Notes under the pieces: model-generated | Database searches by the model: none | Told to the model about the DNA's origin: nothing | What the model saw: the letters and a program-made list of their open reading frames with translations, nothing else | Position numbers and translations under genes: made by a program | In this document: positions 26,082 to 35,192 of the stretch, piece after piece | How the letters are laid out: the number at the start of each line of letters is the position of its first letter | Numbering within the stretch: position 1 is the first letter of the stretch | Assembly (NCBI RefSeq): GCF_900182785.1 | Contig: NZ_FXTS01000005.1 | Coordinates: 124,001-188,000 of the forward strand | Origin: Oceanospirillum linum | GTDB taxonomy: Bacteria; Pseudomonadota; Gammaproteobacteria; Pseudomonadales; Halomonadaceae | Length of the DNA stretch: 64,000 bases | Reading direction: 5' to 3'

Positions 26082-26822
26082 ATGTTTAAGAAAATTCTTG
26101 CCAGTATCGGCATCGGTGGAGCCAAAGTTGACACTCTGCTGCATACAGAACGGCTTTGCCCTGGTGAAAACTTCAAGGCAACCATCGTGGTTAAAGGTGG
26201 GGAAACAGAACAGGAGATATCCGGGCTGGACCTGGCTCTGGTAACCCGTGTCAAAGTTGAGCGGGATGACACCGAGATGGTCGTCAATAAAACGCTGGCC
26301 CATTGGCATGTTGCCGATCGCTTCTCCATCGGACCGGGAGAAACCCGGGAGATCCCTTTCCAGGCACAGCTACCCTACGAAACCCCCATCTCAAACAATG
26401 GTGCCCGGTATAATCAGAGTAAGGTCTGGCTGGCCACAGGTCTGAATATCGATATGGCACTGGATGCCAGCGATAAGGACCCCGTTGACGTCATTGCGAC
26501 CTCGACGCAAAATAAAGTCCTTCAGGCGATGGATGCCTGCGGTTACAGTCTGATGAAAGCCGATGTGGAAGAAGGCGTTATTCGCGGTCAGAACTTCCAG
26601 TCCTCCCTGGGCTGCTATCAGGAATTGGAATACCGCCCTAATAAATTCGCGCTGTTTGGCCTGAAAGAGGTCGAAATTTCTTTTGTCAGCACCGCAGGTC
26701 AAACTCATGTTCTCTTTGAGCTGGATCGCAATTTTGGTGGCGATACTTACCACTCTTTCTCATTTGCCAACGATGTCTCACAGGATGAAGTAACTCAACT
26801 GATTAAAAATCTACTGGGTTAG
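26082..26822 (+). CDS. Spo0M-like arrestin-fold protein
   Basis: 246 residues. The start MFKKILASIGIGGAKVDTLL and the block VKGGETEQEISGLDLALVTRVKVE match the SpoOM family (named after a Bacillus sporulation-control protein). The family has an arrestin-like beta fold, and its role in non-sporulating bacteria is unknown. The ATG has AAGGA 6 bases upstream. A palindrome just past the stop (26842-26861) may end transcription. Confidence 0.85.
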   Translation: MFKKILASIGIGGAKVDTLLHTERLCPGENFKATIVVKGGETEQEISGLDLALVTRVKVERDDTEMVVNKTLAHWHVADRFSIGPGETREIPFQAQLPYETPISNNGARYNQSKVWLATGLNIDMALDASDKDPVDVIATSTQNKVLQAMDACGYSLMKADVEEGVIRGQNFQSSLGCYQELEYRPNKFALFGLKEVEISFVSTAGQTHVLFELDRNFGGDTYHSFSFANDVSQDEVTQLIKNLLG

Positions 26823-26841
26823 TCAACAGAAAAACACCAGA

Positions 26842-26861
26842 AGCCGAATATTAATTCGGCT
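26842..26861. terminator. Hairpin after the Spo0M-like gene
   Basis: AGCCGAAT, loop ATTA, ATTCGGCT. The stem is perfect but there is no T-tract, so it is a weak terminator or a message-end stabiliser. Confidence 0.35.
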
Positions 26862-27071
26862 CCCTGTACATCCGGCATGCATTACTAAGCAGCAATCTTA
26901 CCAATTCAAACATTGTTTTTTTTATCACTTTTACCTGATTGGCCAATCCTCTAAGATAGGTCAGAATACAATGCAAAACAGTGCCTGAAACACAGGGTGC
27001 TTTTACTTTTTAGAGCAATGGCCTGAAAGATGGATCAACCCGCCAACGCTTTCTGCTTTCAGGATTATTAA

Positions 27072-28382
27072 ATGCGACAAAATATCCCTGTTCAACAGTT
27101 AACTCCCGGCATGAAAATCATGGCACTGGACATTGGCTGGGATAAAAGCCCTAAGTGGACACAACCCTTTGTTTTAAGCACCAGCGAAGACTTGGCGCTA
27201 TTGCTTCAGCACTGCAATATTGTAGCGATTGAAACAGACGCACCCGAAGAAGAGAAACCGCTTGCCACTGAGTCTCAGAAACATCCCAAGCCGGTATTAT
27301 CTGAGCAGAAACAGGCTGCGGACACAGAGACATCAGACTCAGTCCCCCACAAACAAACGGAAACCGGGAGTCCTCCATCCGGGCTCCAGGTAAAACCATC
27401 CAAGCCCCAGGCAAAAGCAGACCTCAGTAGCAAAGTTTCCAGGCAGTTTGTGATCGATAGTTTTCATAGCTGTCTGGATATTTTAAGTACTAACTTTGAA
27501 CGGGCCCGAAGTGGGCTGAGTCTGGATGCCAGTGCGCTTGAGGCGTCTTCTAAAAAGCTTCTGGTTTCTACATTGGCCCGCCCAAGCACACTCACGCTGC
27601 TAAGCCAATTGGAAGAAAAAGACAGTTCTTTGGAGCGTAAATCCCTCGATGTGGCAGTTCTTAGCCTCAGCTTTGGTCGAAGCCTTGGTATGTCAAAGGC
27701 TCACCTTCACAGACTCTGCATGAGCGCTCTATTGCACGATATCGGTATGATCAGGGTTCCTGAAGAGCTACTGAAGCAAAAAGAGGTTTTGAGTATCGGG
27801 CAACGCATCAGCATCCAAAAACATGTCGATCACAGCTGTGACATTTTACATCAGTCACCGGCATTGCGGCCCTTAAACAGCATCGTCGCTTACCACCACG
27901 AACGTTTTGACGGAACGGGATACCCTGCGGGCATATCCGGTCGAAAAATCCCGCTTGAAGCCCGGATTCTTGCGATTATCACAACCTTTGAAGCGATGAC
28001 CCGTAACCGGCACTTCAGTAATAAGGGAACGCCAACACAGGCTCTGCGCAATCTGTACCGTCTGCGTAATCATAACTTTGATGGTAAGCTGGTTGAACGA
28101 TTTATTCAGTCTGTTGGCATCTACCCTATAGGTACTCTGGTAGAACTCAACCGGCAACAGATCGGTATGGTGACCGATATTACCCGGTCAGCCCGGTCAA
28201 GACCGAAAATTCGCTGTTTGTTTGACCATGAAGGGAAACCACTGCCTAAGCACCAGGAGCTGGACCTTGCGGATGATGCTTTAAGGAAAGTAAATATCAC
28301 GCGCACTGTAGAACCGGAAGAGATACCGGACTTATCACTACAAATGCTGGCCATAGAGCTGGGTCTTAACCGGGCCGCCTGA
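27072..28382 (+). CDS. HD-GYP domain protein with DUF3391 N-terminus
   Basis: 436 residues. The N-terminus (VQQLTPGMKIMALDIGWDKS) is DUF3391, then a polar P/Q/K-rich linker (60-118), then an HD-GYP c-di-GMP phosphodiesterase domain. The metal motif H222-D223 is present in LLHDIGMIRVP, but the usual lysine of HDxGK is methionine here. YHHERFDGTGYPAG at about 274-287 carries the GYP signature. Phosphodiesterase activity is likely but the K-to-M change leaves some doubt. Together with the diguanylate cyclases nearby it fits a c-di-GMP-rich locus. Confidence 0.9.
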   Translation: MRQNIPVQQLTPGMKIMALDIGWDKSPKWTQPFVLSTSEDLALLLQHCNIVAIETDAPEEEKPLATESQKHPKPVLSEQKQAADTETSDSVPHKQTETGSPPSGLQVKPSKPQAKADLSSKVSRQFVIDSFHSCLDILSTNFERARSGLSLDASALEASSKKLLVSTLARPSTLTLLSQLEEKDSSLERKSLDVAVLSLSFGRSLGMSKAHLHRLCMSALLHDIGMIRVPEELLKQKEVLSIGQRISIQKHVDHSCDILHQSPALRPLNSIVAYHHERFDGTGYPAGISGRKIPLEARILAIITTFEAMTRNRHFSNKGTPTQALRNLYRLRNHNFDGKLVERFIQSVGIYPIGTLVELNRQQIGMVTDITRSARSRPKIRCLFDHEGKPLPKHQELDLADDALRKVNITRTVEPEEIPDLSLQMLAIELGLNRAA

Positions 28383-28395
28383 CACGGGGCGTCAA

Positions 28396-28444
28396 CCTAG
28401 CCTGTACCGGTGAAAAGGGTTCGCTCCCACCGGTAACAGCTAGG
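28396..28444. terminator. Two-tier hairpin between convergent genes
   Basis: CCTAGC pairs with GCTAGG and ACCGGTG pairs with CACCGGT, separated by a symmetric 4-base internal loop. It lies between the HD-GYP stop and the lipoprotein stop and overlaps the latter. There is no T-tract; it may block both polymerases or protect both message ends. Confidence 0.5.
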
Positions 28445-29555
28445 GCTGCAGAAACTCTCCGCAGCCTTGATAGTGCCGGCCATTCCACCAGACACTCACA
28501 CGTTGCGGCCATATTTTGTCCGCCATGGAATCCTGACAAGCGCCGCTGCGTACTGTCGCAGATACCCTGTCAGCACCGTTCATAGCCCGGTAAGTAACAC
28601 TGTCCGGCCTGTAGATGACTTTTGGTTCCGGCAGCTGTACTCGCTTCTGTCCGTATTCTGTAATCAGGTTAAGATTGTGCTGAGAAACGACTTCTAGCAA
28701 CCAGGGTGGCTCTTGACCCACTGCCCGAAAATCCACCGGGCGTCTCTCATGGGGATCTCGGGCATCACGATCAGCGTTATGCACACACTGGCTGTGCAAT
28801 GTGCCCTTATAGGACAACATTGCCCGATCACCCTTCATCCAGAACAGAGTATCACCCTCCTCATAACGAGCTCCTGAAGCTGAGCGAACCTGTGAAAGCA
28901 CCAGAACTCCATCAGGAAGATACAGGGCAATTTCACCGATTCCCGTCCGGGTGCCAAAGGCAAAATCCCCACACTGAAAAACCCGGCTCACTGCAGCGGT
29001 CATAGGCTTCATATGGGACTGCTGGGTTACCGGAACACGCATCAGCAGCAGATCGATCTCCCGATCAGGCCCTAAAGGCTCTATAACAACAGGGGACTTA
29101 CTGGCAAATAAAAGGCGCTCGTCTCCGGAGAAAATCTGGCCTTTGACCACGTAACGGAAACCGCTACGGATATCTTCCGGTTTAAATTTCAGGTGATAGG
29201 TAAACGGCACCTGCCCTAAAGGGTGAAAAATCTGTTCAGCAATCTCAACCGGAGGCTCTGCCTTCACAGCTTCCCGGATCAGTACAACGCGGACAAACGC
29301 ACCGGGTAAAAGCGCAATTCTCTCCCGGTAGGATACCTGACCGGAAATAACACCCGCCGGAAGCACCTCCTGCGCAGACTCCTGCTCTGTATTCGGTGCA
29401 CTCTCAGAGGAACGGTCTTCCGGCAAAGGTTGTTCAGGTGTCACCGGCCCCGTTTCAGGTGGGTTTGGTGGCGCAACACTGCACCCACTGACCAGAAGAA
29501 AAACAAGCCATAAACCCAGCCATCTCAGCCTCGCAGGCAATCCATTTAAAACCAC
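28440..29555 (-). CDS. YbaY/MliC-like multidomain lipoprotein
   Basis: 371 residues. The signal peptide ends LVFLLVSGC, a lipobox. A P/E-rich spacer is followed by a YbaY (YscW-like) domain at about 68-175 (VISGQVSYRERIALLPGAFVRV split across two strands). Next is a region with FQCGDFAFGTR and VLVLSQVRSASGARYEEGD, similar to MliC-type lysozyme inhibitors, and a C-terminal COG3650-like domain with CQDSMADKIWPQRV and YQGCGEFL. The GTG start has GGAG upstream. An envelope-protection role is plausible (inference). Confidence 0.75.
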   Translation of the reverse strand: MVLNGLPARLRWLGLWLVFLLVSGCSVAPPNPPETGPVTPEQPLPEDRSSESAPNTEQESAQEVLPAGVISGQVSYRERIALLPGAFVRVVLIREAVKAEPPVEIAEQIFHPLGQVPFTYHLKFKPEDIRSGFRYVVKGQIFSGDERLLFASKSPVVIEPLGPDREIDLLLMRVPVTQQSHMKPMTAAVSRVFQCGDFAFGTRTGIGEIALYLPDGVLVLSQVRSASGARYEEGDTLFWMKGDRAMLSYKGTLHSQCVHNADRDARDPHERRPVDFRAVGQEPPWLLEVVSQHNLNLITEYGQKRVQLPEPKVIYRPDSVTYRAMNGADRVSATVRSGACQDSMADKIWPQRVSVWWNGRHYQGCGEFLQP

Positions 29556-29651
29556 ACCTCACTCCAATTTTTACAGATAGACTCTTACAAAAAAACAGAC
29601 TGCCAGAGGCTGGCTCACATGCCACACTGACATCAGGTATTAATACGATAT

Positions 29652-32091
29652 TCAGAAACTACAAACCTGGTCACGCCCCTTGGACTTGGCATTATAAAGC
29701 TGTTCATCAGCATGCTTCACCAACTGAGCAAAGCAATCTTTCAGATCAAAGGTCTGATTAAGGCAGAGACTCTCATCCAGAGTAGCTACGCCTGCAGAAA
29801 GTGTTATTTTAAGGCGCTCATCGCCATATTCCATTTCAAACGCCCGAACGGAACTCACAATACGCTCGGCAAGCAGGATAGCATTTTCTTTATCCGTTTG
29901 CGGCGCCAGAACAATAAACTCTTCACCGCCAAAGCGCCCCACAAGGTCCGTTGCCCGCACTTCAGACTCAAACAGCTGAGCAACATGCCGGAGCACAAGG
30001 TCTCCGACATCATGACCATAGATATCATTAAAATGTTTAAAGTGATCAATATCCATCATGATGACGGAGAATGGCTCACCTGTCCTCAGATAATGAGCGA
30101 TCTCCGGTTCAGCACGATAATCCACACTTCTACGGTTAAACAGCCCCGTGAGACTGTCGTGCATGGCCGCTTTTTCAAGCTGAGCCAAAACCTGATTGCG
30201 CTCGGTGACATCAAAGATGATCGAATGGTAATAGTGCTTACCATCAAACTCCACATCACTGGTATATACTTCAACATCACGTATTTCACCATTCGCCAAG
30301 CGATGTTTGTAGTTACCATAATCACAGTTTTCAGTCAGTGTCCGATAAAACTCAGCTCTCAACTCCTCCAGTGGCAAAGTATTGATCTGCTCAATTCCCA
30401 TACTGGTTAGCTGCTTATGGCTGTACCCGTAGTACCTTTGAGCGGCTTCATTGGCATCAATAATTTGCCCTTGCTCAGGGTTCAGAAGCAATTTAACTGC
30501 ACGGCTGCGCTCAAAAATCTGCCGATACAGCTGCTCTTTAGCTTCTATCGCTTTTTGTAGCTCAATCTGGTGTGAAATATCCTGAATAGTACCCAGGATG
30601 CGATCCACAGCACCGGCGTCGTTGAAAAGCACTTCCATATGGTTACGGACATAGATTAGACGATCATTCTCGCTTTTAACTCTATGGGTCAGGTCGCCGG
30701 AGATCCCTTTTTTCGCGCTTAGGAACGTTTGCCTGACCTCTTCCCGGTCCTCCTCATAAACACAGGAGAGAAACTGCTCAAGGCTTATATCTGTCCCCTG
30801 AGGCAGCCCCACAATTCGGTAAACCTCATCAGAAAATACCAGCTGATTTGCTTCGACCTGCAACTGCCAATGCCCCCAGGTGGGCGATTTTCTGCGCCCG
30901 GTTCAGCTGGTCTATACTCTCCTGCAGTGCCAATGTTTTCTGTTCAACCTGCATGCGGAGGTGACGTATGTAAAAACGAACCAGCAAAATCATCATGGAC
31001 AAAACAAACAGAAAGCCGACAACGCCCAGCACCAGATAACGCTCCCGGGTACTTTGCAGGTGTTGATACTTTTCTGTCTGGTCAAACCAGAAGGCAACAT
31101 ACCCAATGCGATTCTGAGGGTCTTTGTCCGATAGGCTCTTTTTATAATCAAACAGAGGGATCAGTGAGAAGCCATAATAGCGCTCACCAAGAGGATACAA
31201 CCTCACGCTGTGATGGTTCTCGTTATCCTCTGCCTGCAGATCCATCATTCTGCGCAGCTCACCTTTCCGTGACTCCGCTTCCAGGTAACAGTCACAGGAG
31301 TGAATTACGTCACCAAAACGCTCCCCGATATATTCGGGCCACATCGTCGCGGCAATATGATCGCGACGCAATAAAATACCAGCGCCAACATTCTGCGTTT
31401 CATCAAATATTTTCAGCACGGTATTGAAAGAGGTCCCTACCTCCAGAGCGCCCACATGCACCTGCTGCTGAGTTTCACTATCCTCTGAAAAAACAGGTAC
31501 AACGCCACGCAAACCGGAGTAAACACGACCAGTTTCAAAACCAAGAGCAGGTTCCAGCGAAGCATTCACGTCTACAACGGTATGTCGGATATCATCCATC
31601 CGGTCGCCATATTTCTCCGGTCGGTGAACACGTAAAAAACTCAGAGAACCGGGGGCCAGATGAAAGTGAAGCTGACGAGCATCAAATCGCTGTTGAATTT
31701 TTTTCCAGCCAGGAGCAACAGCATCATAAAGGGCATGACGATAAAACGCTGCAGACTCAGCACCGGCACCACCACCCTCAGCCTGAACGGCCAACATCCC
31801 TTTGTAGAACAACTGCTGAACGTCATGATGACTACTGATGAACGTCGCAATCATTTCCATGTTTTTATACGTACGTTCTAACAAGCCATTAAAACTTTTT
31901 TCCAGAACTTCAGAGTCCCGCTCCAAGGAAAGATAGAAAGTCTCTTCAGTCACCTTAATACTATAATGAACACCCATTATAGTAACCAACGCTAATAAAA
32001 TAGAAGAAAATATAAGTATTCTGTATTGACTCAGAACAGAACGAAGAGCAGGTGCGATGGGCTGAGAGACTGGGACAGGCATCCTATACAT
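29652..32091 (-). pseudogene. Cache-PAS-PAS-GGDEF diguanylate cyclase, split by one frameshift
   Basis: Two frames belong to one gene. The first (from 32091) has a membrane helix at about 27-47, a large periplasmic Cache-like sensor, a second helix near 350-370 and the start of a PAS domain (AQKIAHLG). The second frame continues the same PAS (HWQLQVEANQLVFSDEVY), a second PAS and an intact GGDEF domain (GRFGGEEFIVL). Removing one G from the G5 run (C5 on plus at 30873-30877) rejoins them into 812 residues with no stop. As sequenced, no full protein can be made. Phase variation, real decay or a base-calling error would all fit. Confidence 0.85.
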
Positions 32092-32235
32092 TCCAATATT
32101 CGATTATAGCGATGCCCGGGAGAACTTGAGGGCACTAATGGTAAACGCAAAGCAGGAGTTACCCGCTACATGCCATACCGGAGCTGATAGCAATCGTACC
32201 TGGCGATGCTAACATCAGTAGTATTTACAGTGGAA

Positions 32236-32406
32236 CTATAGCTGATTTCTTCCCAAACCATAACCGATTACCATGGCCACCGTTCCTCCAATGGCCAGAT
32301 AACCATTGTTGACACCGATAATCTCAGCCCAATTAACCACAGCCGTCGAAACCAACAAAAGGCCTCCGCCATTCATAAAAATACGCCCAAGGGCAACACG
32401 ATCCAT
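32236..32406 (-). CDS. Small membrane protein of 56 residues
   Basis: ATG 32406 opens MDRVALGRIFMNGGGLLLVS and continues through GVNNGYLAIGGTVAMVIGYG to a TAG at 32236. Two hydrophobic stretches (about 12-24 and 36-51) suggest two membrane helices with a short loop. An AGGT lies about 9 bases before the ATG. It begins 32 bases after the multicopper oxidase stop, on the same strand, so the two are probably co-transcribed. No family recognised. Confidence 0.7.
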   Translation of the reverse strand: MDRVALGRIFMNGGGLLLVSTAVVNWAEIIGVNNGYLAIGGTVAMVIGYGLGRNQL

Positions 32407-32438
32407 TATCGATTTACCTGCGAATAAAGAATAAAAGG

Positions 32439-33884
32439 TTAACTCACCCTAACATAGCCCATCAGACCTGTTTTCATATGCTCAATAACATGGCAATGAT
32501 ACATCCAGCTCCCGGGGTTATCGGCAACAAATGCCGCCTTAGCCCGACCATTTTTACCGAGTAATACCGTATCCGTATAAAAAGGTGTCACAGCCTTACC
32601 ATCCATTTCGAAAACCAGGAAAGTATGACCATGAAGATGAATAGGGTGATGATATTGGGTATTATTTTTCAGATCAAAAATATAGCTTTTGCCTAGTTTC
32701 AGATCTGCCACCGGCTCAGGAATATTACCCGGCCCCATACCCTGCCAGGGCCTACGATTAATCAACCAGAATGTATCGTGGGTTTTACCATCTTCATCAA
32801 CAGGGCTGATTGCTCCTTCCCACTCAAAAGCAAAGGCAACTGTCTCTGCGGCCTGCAAATCAGGTACAGGAATCGGGTTCATCATCAAGCGAGGGATCGG
32901 CCTGATGTTTAATGGCGACTCAGAGGATACCGTGAAGTTTGCCAGAGGAAAACCAAACCTGCCCAGCAAATACTCCAGTACAACGCTATCGTCGCCTGAA
33001 GTGGCTGCAGGCATTATAAATGCCAGATCCAGGCGCATACCAGGGCCGATTTTATGCTGCTCAAAAACAAAAGGGGCTGATACCGGATTACCATCAATGG
33101 CGATAACCTCGGCTGATACCCCTTTCAGGCGCAGATTATACGTCATAGTATTATCGACATTGGCTAACCGCAGCCGAACCCGACTTCCTGCCCGATAACT
33201 CAGTGTCGGGTTATTGATGCCATTAGCAGTACCCCATTCCCCGGGGGTTCCCATTCGGGCCGCATAACGGGGCCGGGTGAGAGCTTTCCATTGGCCCTGT
33301 TTATCCAGATGCCAGTGTTTAAGAATCAGGACTTCATCAATATCAAAGTCTGGCTTTATCGCCTCTTCAACAATCAAGGCACCAACAAGACCCTTGCCTA
33401 GTTGCTCGACGCTATTCATATGCGGGTGATACCAGAACGTCCCCGCATCCGGCGGCGTAAACTCATAAACAAAGGTTTCACCCGGCATAACCGGTTTCTG
33501 GCTCAGAAAAGGCACGCCGTCCATTGCAATCGGAATACGAAGACCATGCCAATGAATTGTCGTCGGCTCATCCAGTTTATTGGTAAATTCTATACGAACC
33601 GGCTGCCCTTGCTTTGCCCGGATAACCGGCGCAGGAATATCACCATTAAATGCCAGAACGCTGCTCCGGAAGCCCGGAACCAACTCAGTCTCAGCAACCT
33701 CAGCTGTTAACCGGTAGTGATACGTAATACCGGAATCAACCCGAGCCAGACTCCAGCGCGGCATCGCCACTGCTGCCAACCCAAAAGTACTCATTCGCAG
33801 AAACCCCCTGCGACTTAACGAGCTAGCTGACACTTCAGCCTGGTTTTGTTGAGTGGTTGCTATAACATACTTATGGCTGTTCAA
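32439..33884 (-). CDS. Periplasmic multicopper oxidase, Tat-exported
   Basis: 481 residues. The Tat signal SRRGFLRMSTFGLAA (24-38) directs folded export. All copper sites are visible: HWHG (H111, H113), WYHPHM (H153, H155), HPIHLHGHTF near 416, and HCHVIEH with downstream L/M (463-475), giving type 1, 2 and 3 copper ligands. The family includes CueO, CopA and laccase-like enzymes; the substrate (Cu(I), metal or phenol) cannot be fixed. A TTG start at 33884 is chosen because AAGGG precedes it by 8 bases and later ATGs would lose the Tat motif. Confidence 0.92.
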   Translation of the reverse strand: MNSHKYVIATTQQNQAEVSASSLSRRGFLRMSTFGLAAVAMPRWSLARVDSGITYHYRLTAEVAETELVPGFRSSVLAFNGDIPAPVIRAKQGQPVRIEFTNKLDEPTTIHWHGLRIPIAMDGVPFLSQKPVMPGETFVYEFTPPDAGTFWYHPHMNSVEQLGKGLVGALIVEEAIKPDFDIDEVLILKHWHLDKQGQWKALTRPRYAARMGTPGEWGTANGINNPTLSYRAGSRVRLRLANVDNTMTYNLRLKGVSAEVIAIDGNPVSAPFVFEQHKIGPGMRLDLAFIMPAATSGDDSVVLEYLLGRFGFPLANFTVSSESPLNIRPIPRLMMNPIPVPDLQAAETVAFAFEWEGAISPVDEDGKTHDTFWLINRRPWQGMGPGNIPEPVADLKLGKSYIFDLKNNTQYHHPIHLHGHTFLVFEMDGKAVTPFYTDTVLLGKNGRAKAAFVADNPGSWMYHCHVIEHMKTGLMGYVRVS

Positions 33885-34034
33885 TGGCGGCCCTTTTTCT
33901 CTGGAAAATACTGCTGGTTTAATACGATTTTCTGACTGATTTACCCAAATGCCTACACATTATAACGCCATCACATCCTATCAGTACTAAATTCTACAGA
34001 GCTCAAATCAGAGTCACCACATTAAATACCGCAT

Positions 34035-34066
34035 AAAAAAAAACGGCAAAATCATCTGCCGTTTTT
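34035..34066 (-). terminator. Rho-independent terminator of the YitT gene
   Basis: AAAAACGGCA and TGCCGTTTTT around an 8-base loop. The minus strand ends in about nine T, so it terminates the YitT-family gene; it may also work in the other direction. Confidence 0.85.
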
Positions 34067-34095
34067 GGAACCCCATCAAAATAGAGTCGGAAAAG

Positions 34096-34737
34096 TTAAG
34101 CTTTAGCAGTCCTCTGCTGCAGCGGTAATTTGACCTTGGATGCGGCCTGTTCAGGTGGAATAAAAGCAGGTTTGCGATAACGCCCCATTACAGAGCCGAC
34201 AGCGATGAAGGCAGCAATAGAATACACAACGGTTAAGGTGTCAAAAAAGACAAAACCAAACATCAGAATACTCATATCTGTTGCCAATGTAGTTCGTGCT
34301 GCATTAATGGATAAACGACGCTCAAGAAATACAGCAAGAATCGTAATTCCACCCAATGAAGCCTGCGCCCGGATCAGGAAAGTAAGCCCTAAGCCAATCA
34401 GAAGACCACCCAAAACAGACGCAATCAAAGGATGGGCTAACTCAAGACTGACATGCTGCGAGATAAGATCTGAAAAAACAGATAATAAAGAGACGGCTCC
34501 AAATGTCCGCATTGTAAAACCAAGGCCCAAATAGCGAAGAGCGATCAGATAAAAAGGCAGATTAACCAGGAAGAAAACCTGGCCAAAGGTCATATCAGGT
34601 AAAAATTGAAGCGCAATTAATGTTAAACCAGCTGTACCGCCAACCAAAAGGTCAGATGCATTGATCAGCTGCACACCAAGGGCAACCAGCAAGCAGGCCT
34701 CAACAATAGCCAACCACTGAGTAGCATAAACTTTCAT
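34096..34737 (-). CDS. YitT-family (DUF161) membrane protein
   Basis: 213 residues from ATG 34737 (MKVYATQWLAIVEACLLVAL), preferred over the 258-residue reading because TTGGAGA lies just upstream. It has about five membrane helices. GTAGLTLIALQF, IASVLGGLLIGLGL and ASLGGITILAVFLE are the glycine-rich segments typical of YitT. The C-terminus is a basic soluble tail. The family is a broadly conserved set of putative transporters with no firm substrate. Confidence 0.85.
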   Translation of the reverse strand: MKVYATQWLAIVEACLLVALGVQLINASDLLVGGTAGLTLIALQFLPDMTFGQVFFLVNLPFYLIALRYLGLGFTMRTFGAVSLLSVFSDLISQHVSLELAHPLIASVLGGLLIGLGLTFLIRAQASLGGITILAVFLERRLSINAARTTLATDMSILMFGFVFFDTLTVVYSIAAFIAVGSVMGRYRKPAFIPPEQAASKVKLPLQQRTAKA

Positions 34738-35192
34738 TAGATTCTCCAAAACAAGATGCATCACGAGCGGAATCCGCACAAAGGCAATACATGCCGGCGG
34801 ACAACCCAACGCAGAAGCCATCGTCACCCTGACATTTATTGTTGTTGGAGAAATGGGTTTTGACGTGGACAAAAGAAAAACTGAGATGTTATAGGCTAAA
34901 GATTATACCTGTCAGTCCTAAAAAAAGGGACTTTCCAACACCTGTCAGGTGTAAAGTCTCAACCTGGGCATGTAACATTTTATTTACAGAGTCATCACAA
35001 GGATGCTGGATGCCCGAAAAAAGCAGCCATTACAGGTGAGAATTATCATAGGCAATGCTAGTCTTATGCGGGTCTTTATTGCGATGCGTCAGACTTGTTC
35101 AGCTTTGTTTTACAGTTTATTAAATTGACAGCCAATCACGCATTTCGCAATGTCCTGCAAAATACCCTTACAGAAAACAGAAGAGTTAACAC
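34738..35192. other. Divergent intergenic region with a palindrome
   Basis: 455 bases between YitT and hisC; no gene supported. It contains ACACCTG-T-CAGGTGT (34938-34952) and a second ACCTGTCAG about 33 bases before it, which look like repressor half-sites. A TGAGAATTATCAT near 35037 resembles half a Fur box but is not convincing. Confidence 0.4.
34938..34952. promoter_or_regulatory. 15-bp perfect palindrome, candidate operator
   Basis: ACACCTG and CAGGTGT around a single T, with an extra ACCTGTCAG copy at 34907-34915. It lies between the divergent YitT and hisC genes. No regulator is encoded next door, so the binding protein is unknown. Confidence 0.4.

Noticed and set aside
29712..30410. 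232-residue plus-strand frame
   Set aside because: Antisense to the GGDEF/PAS coding sequence, which is fully conserved there.
35037..35060. Fur box near TGAGAATTATCAT
   Set aside because: Only one half resembles the 19-bp consensus and no iron-related gene is next to it.
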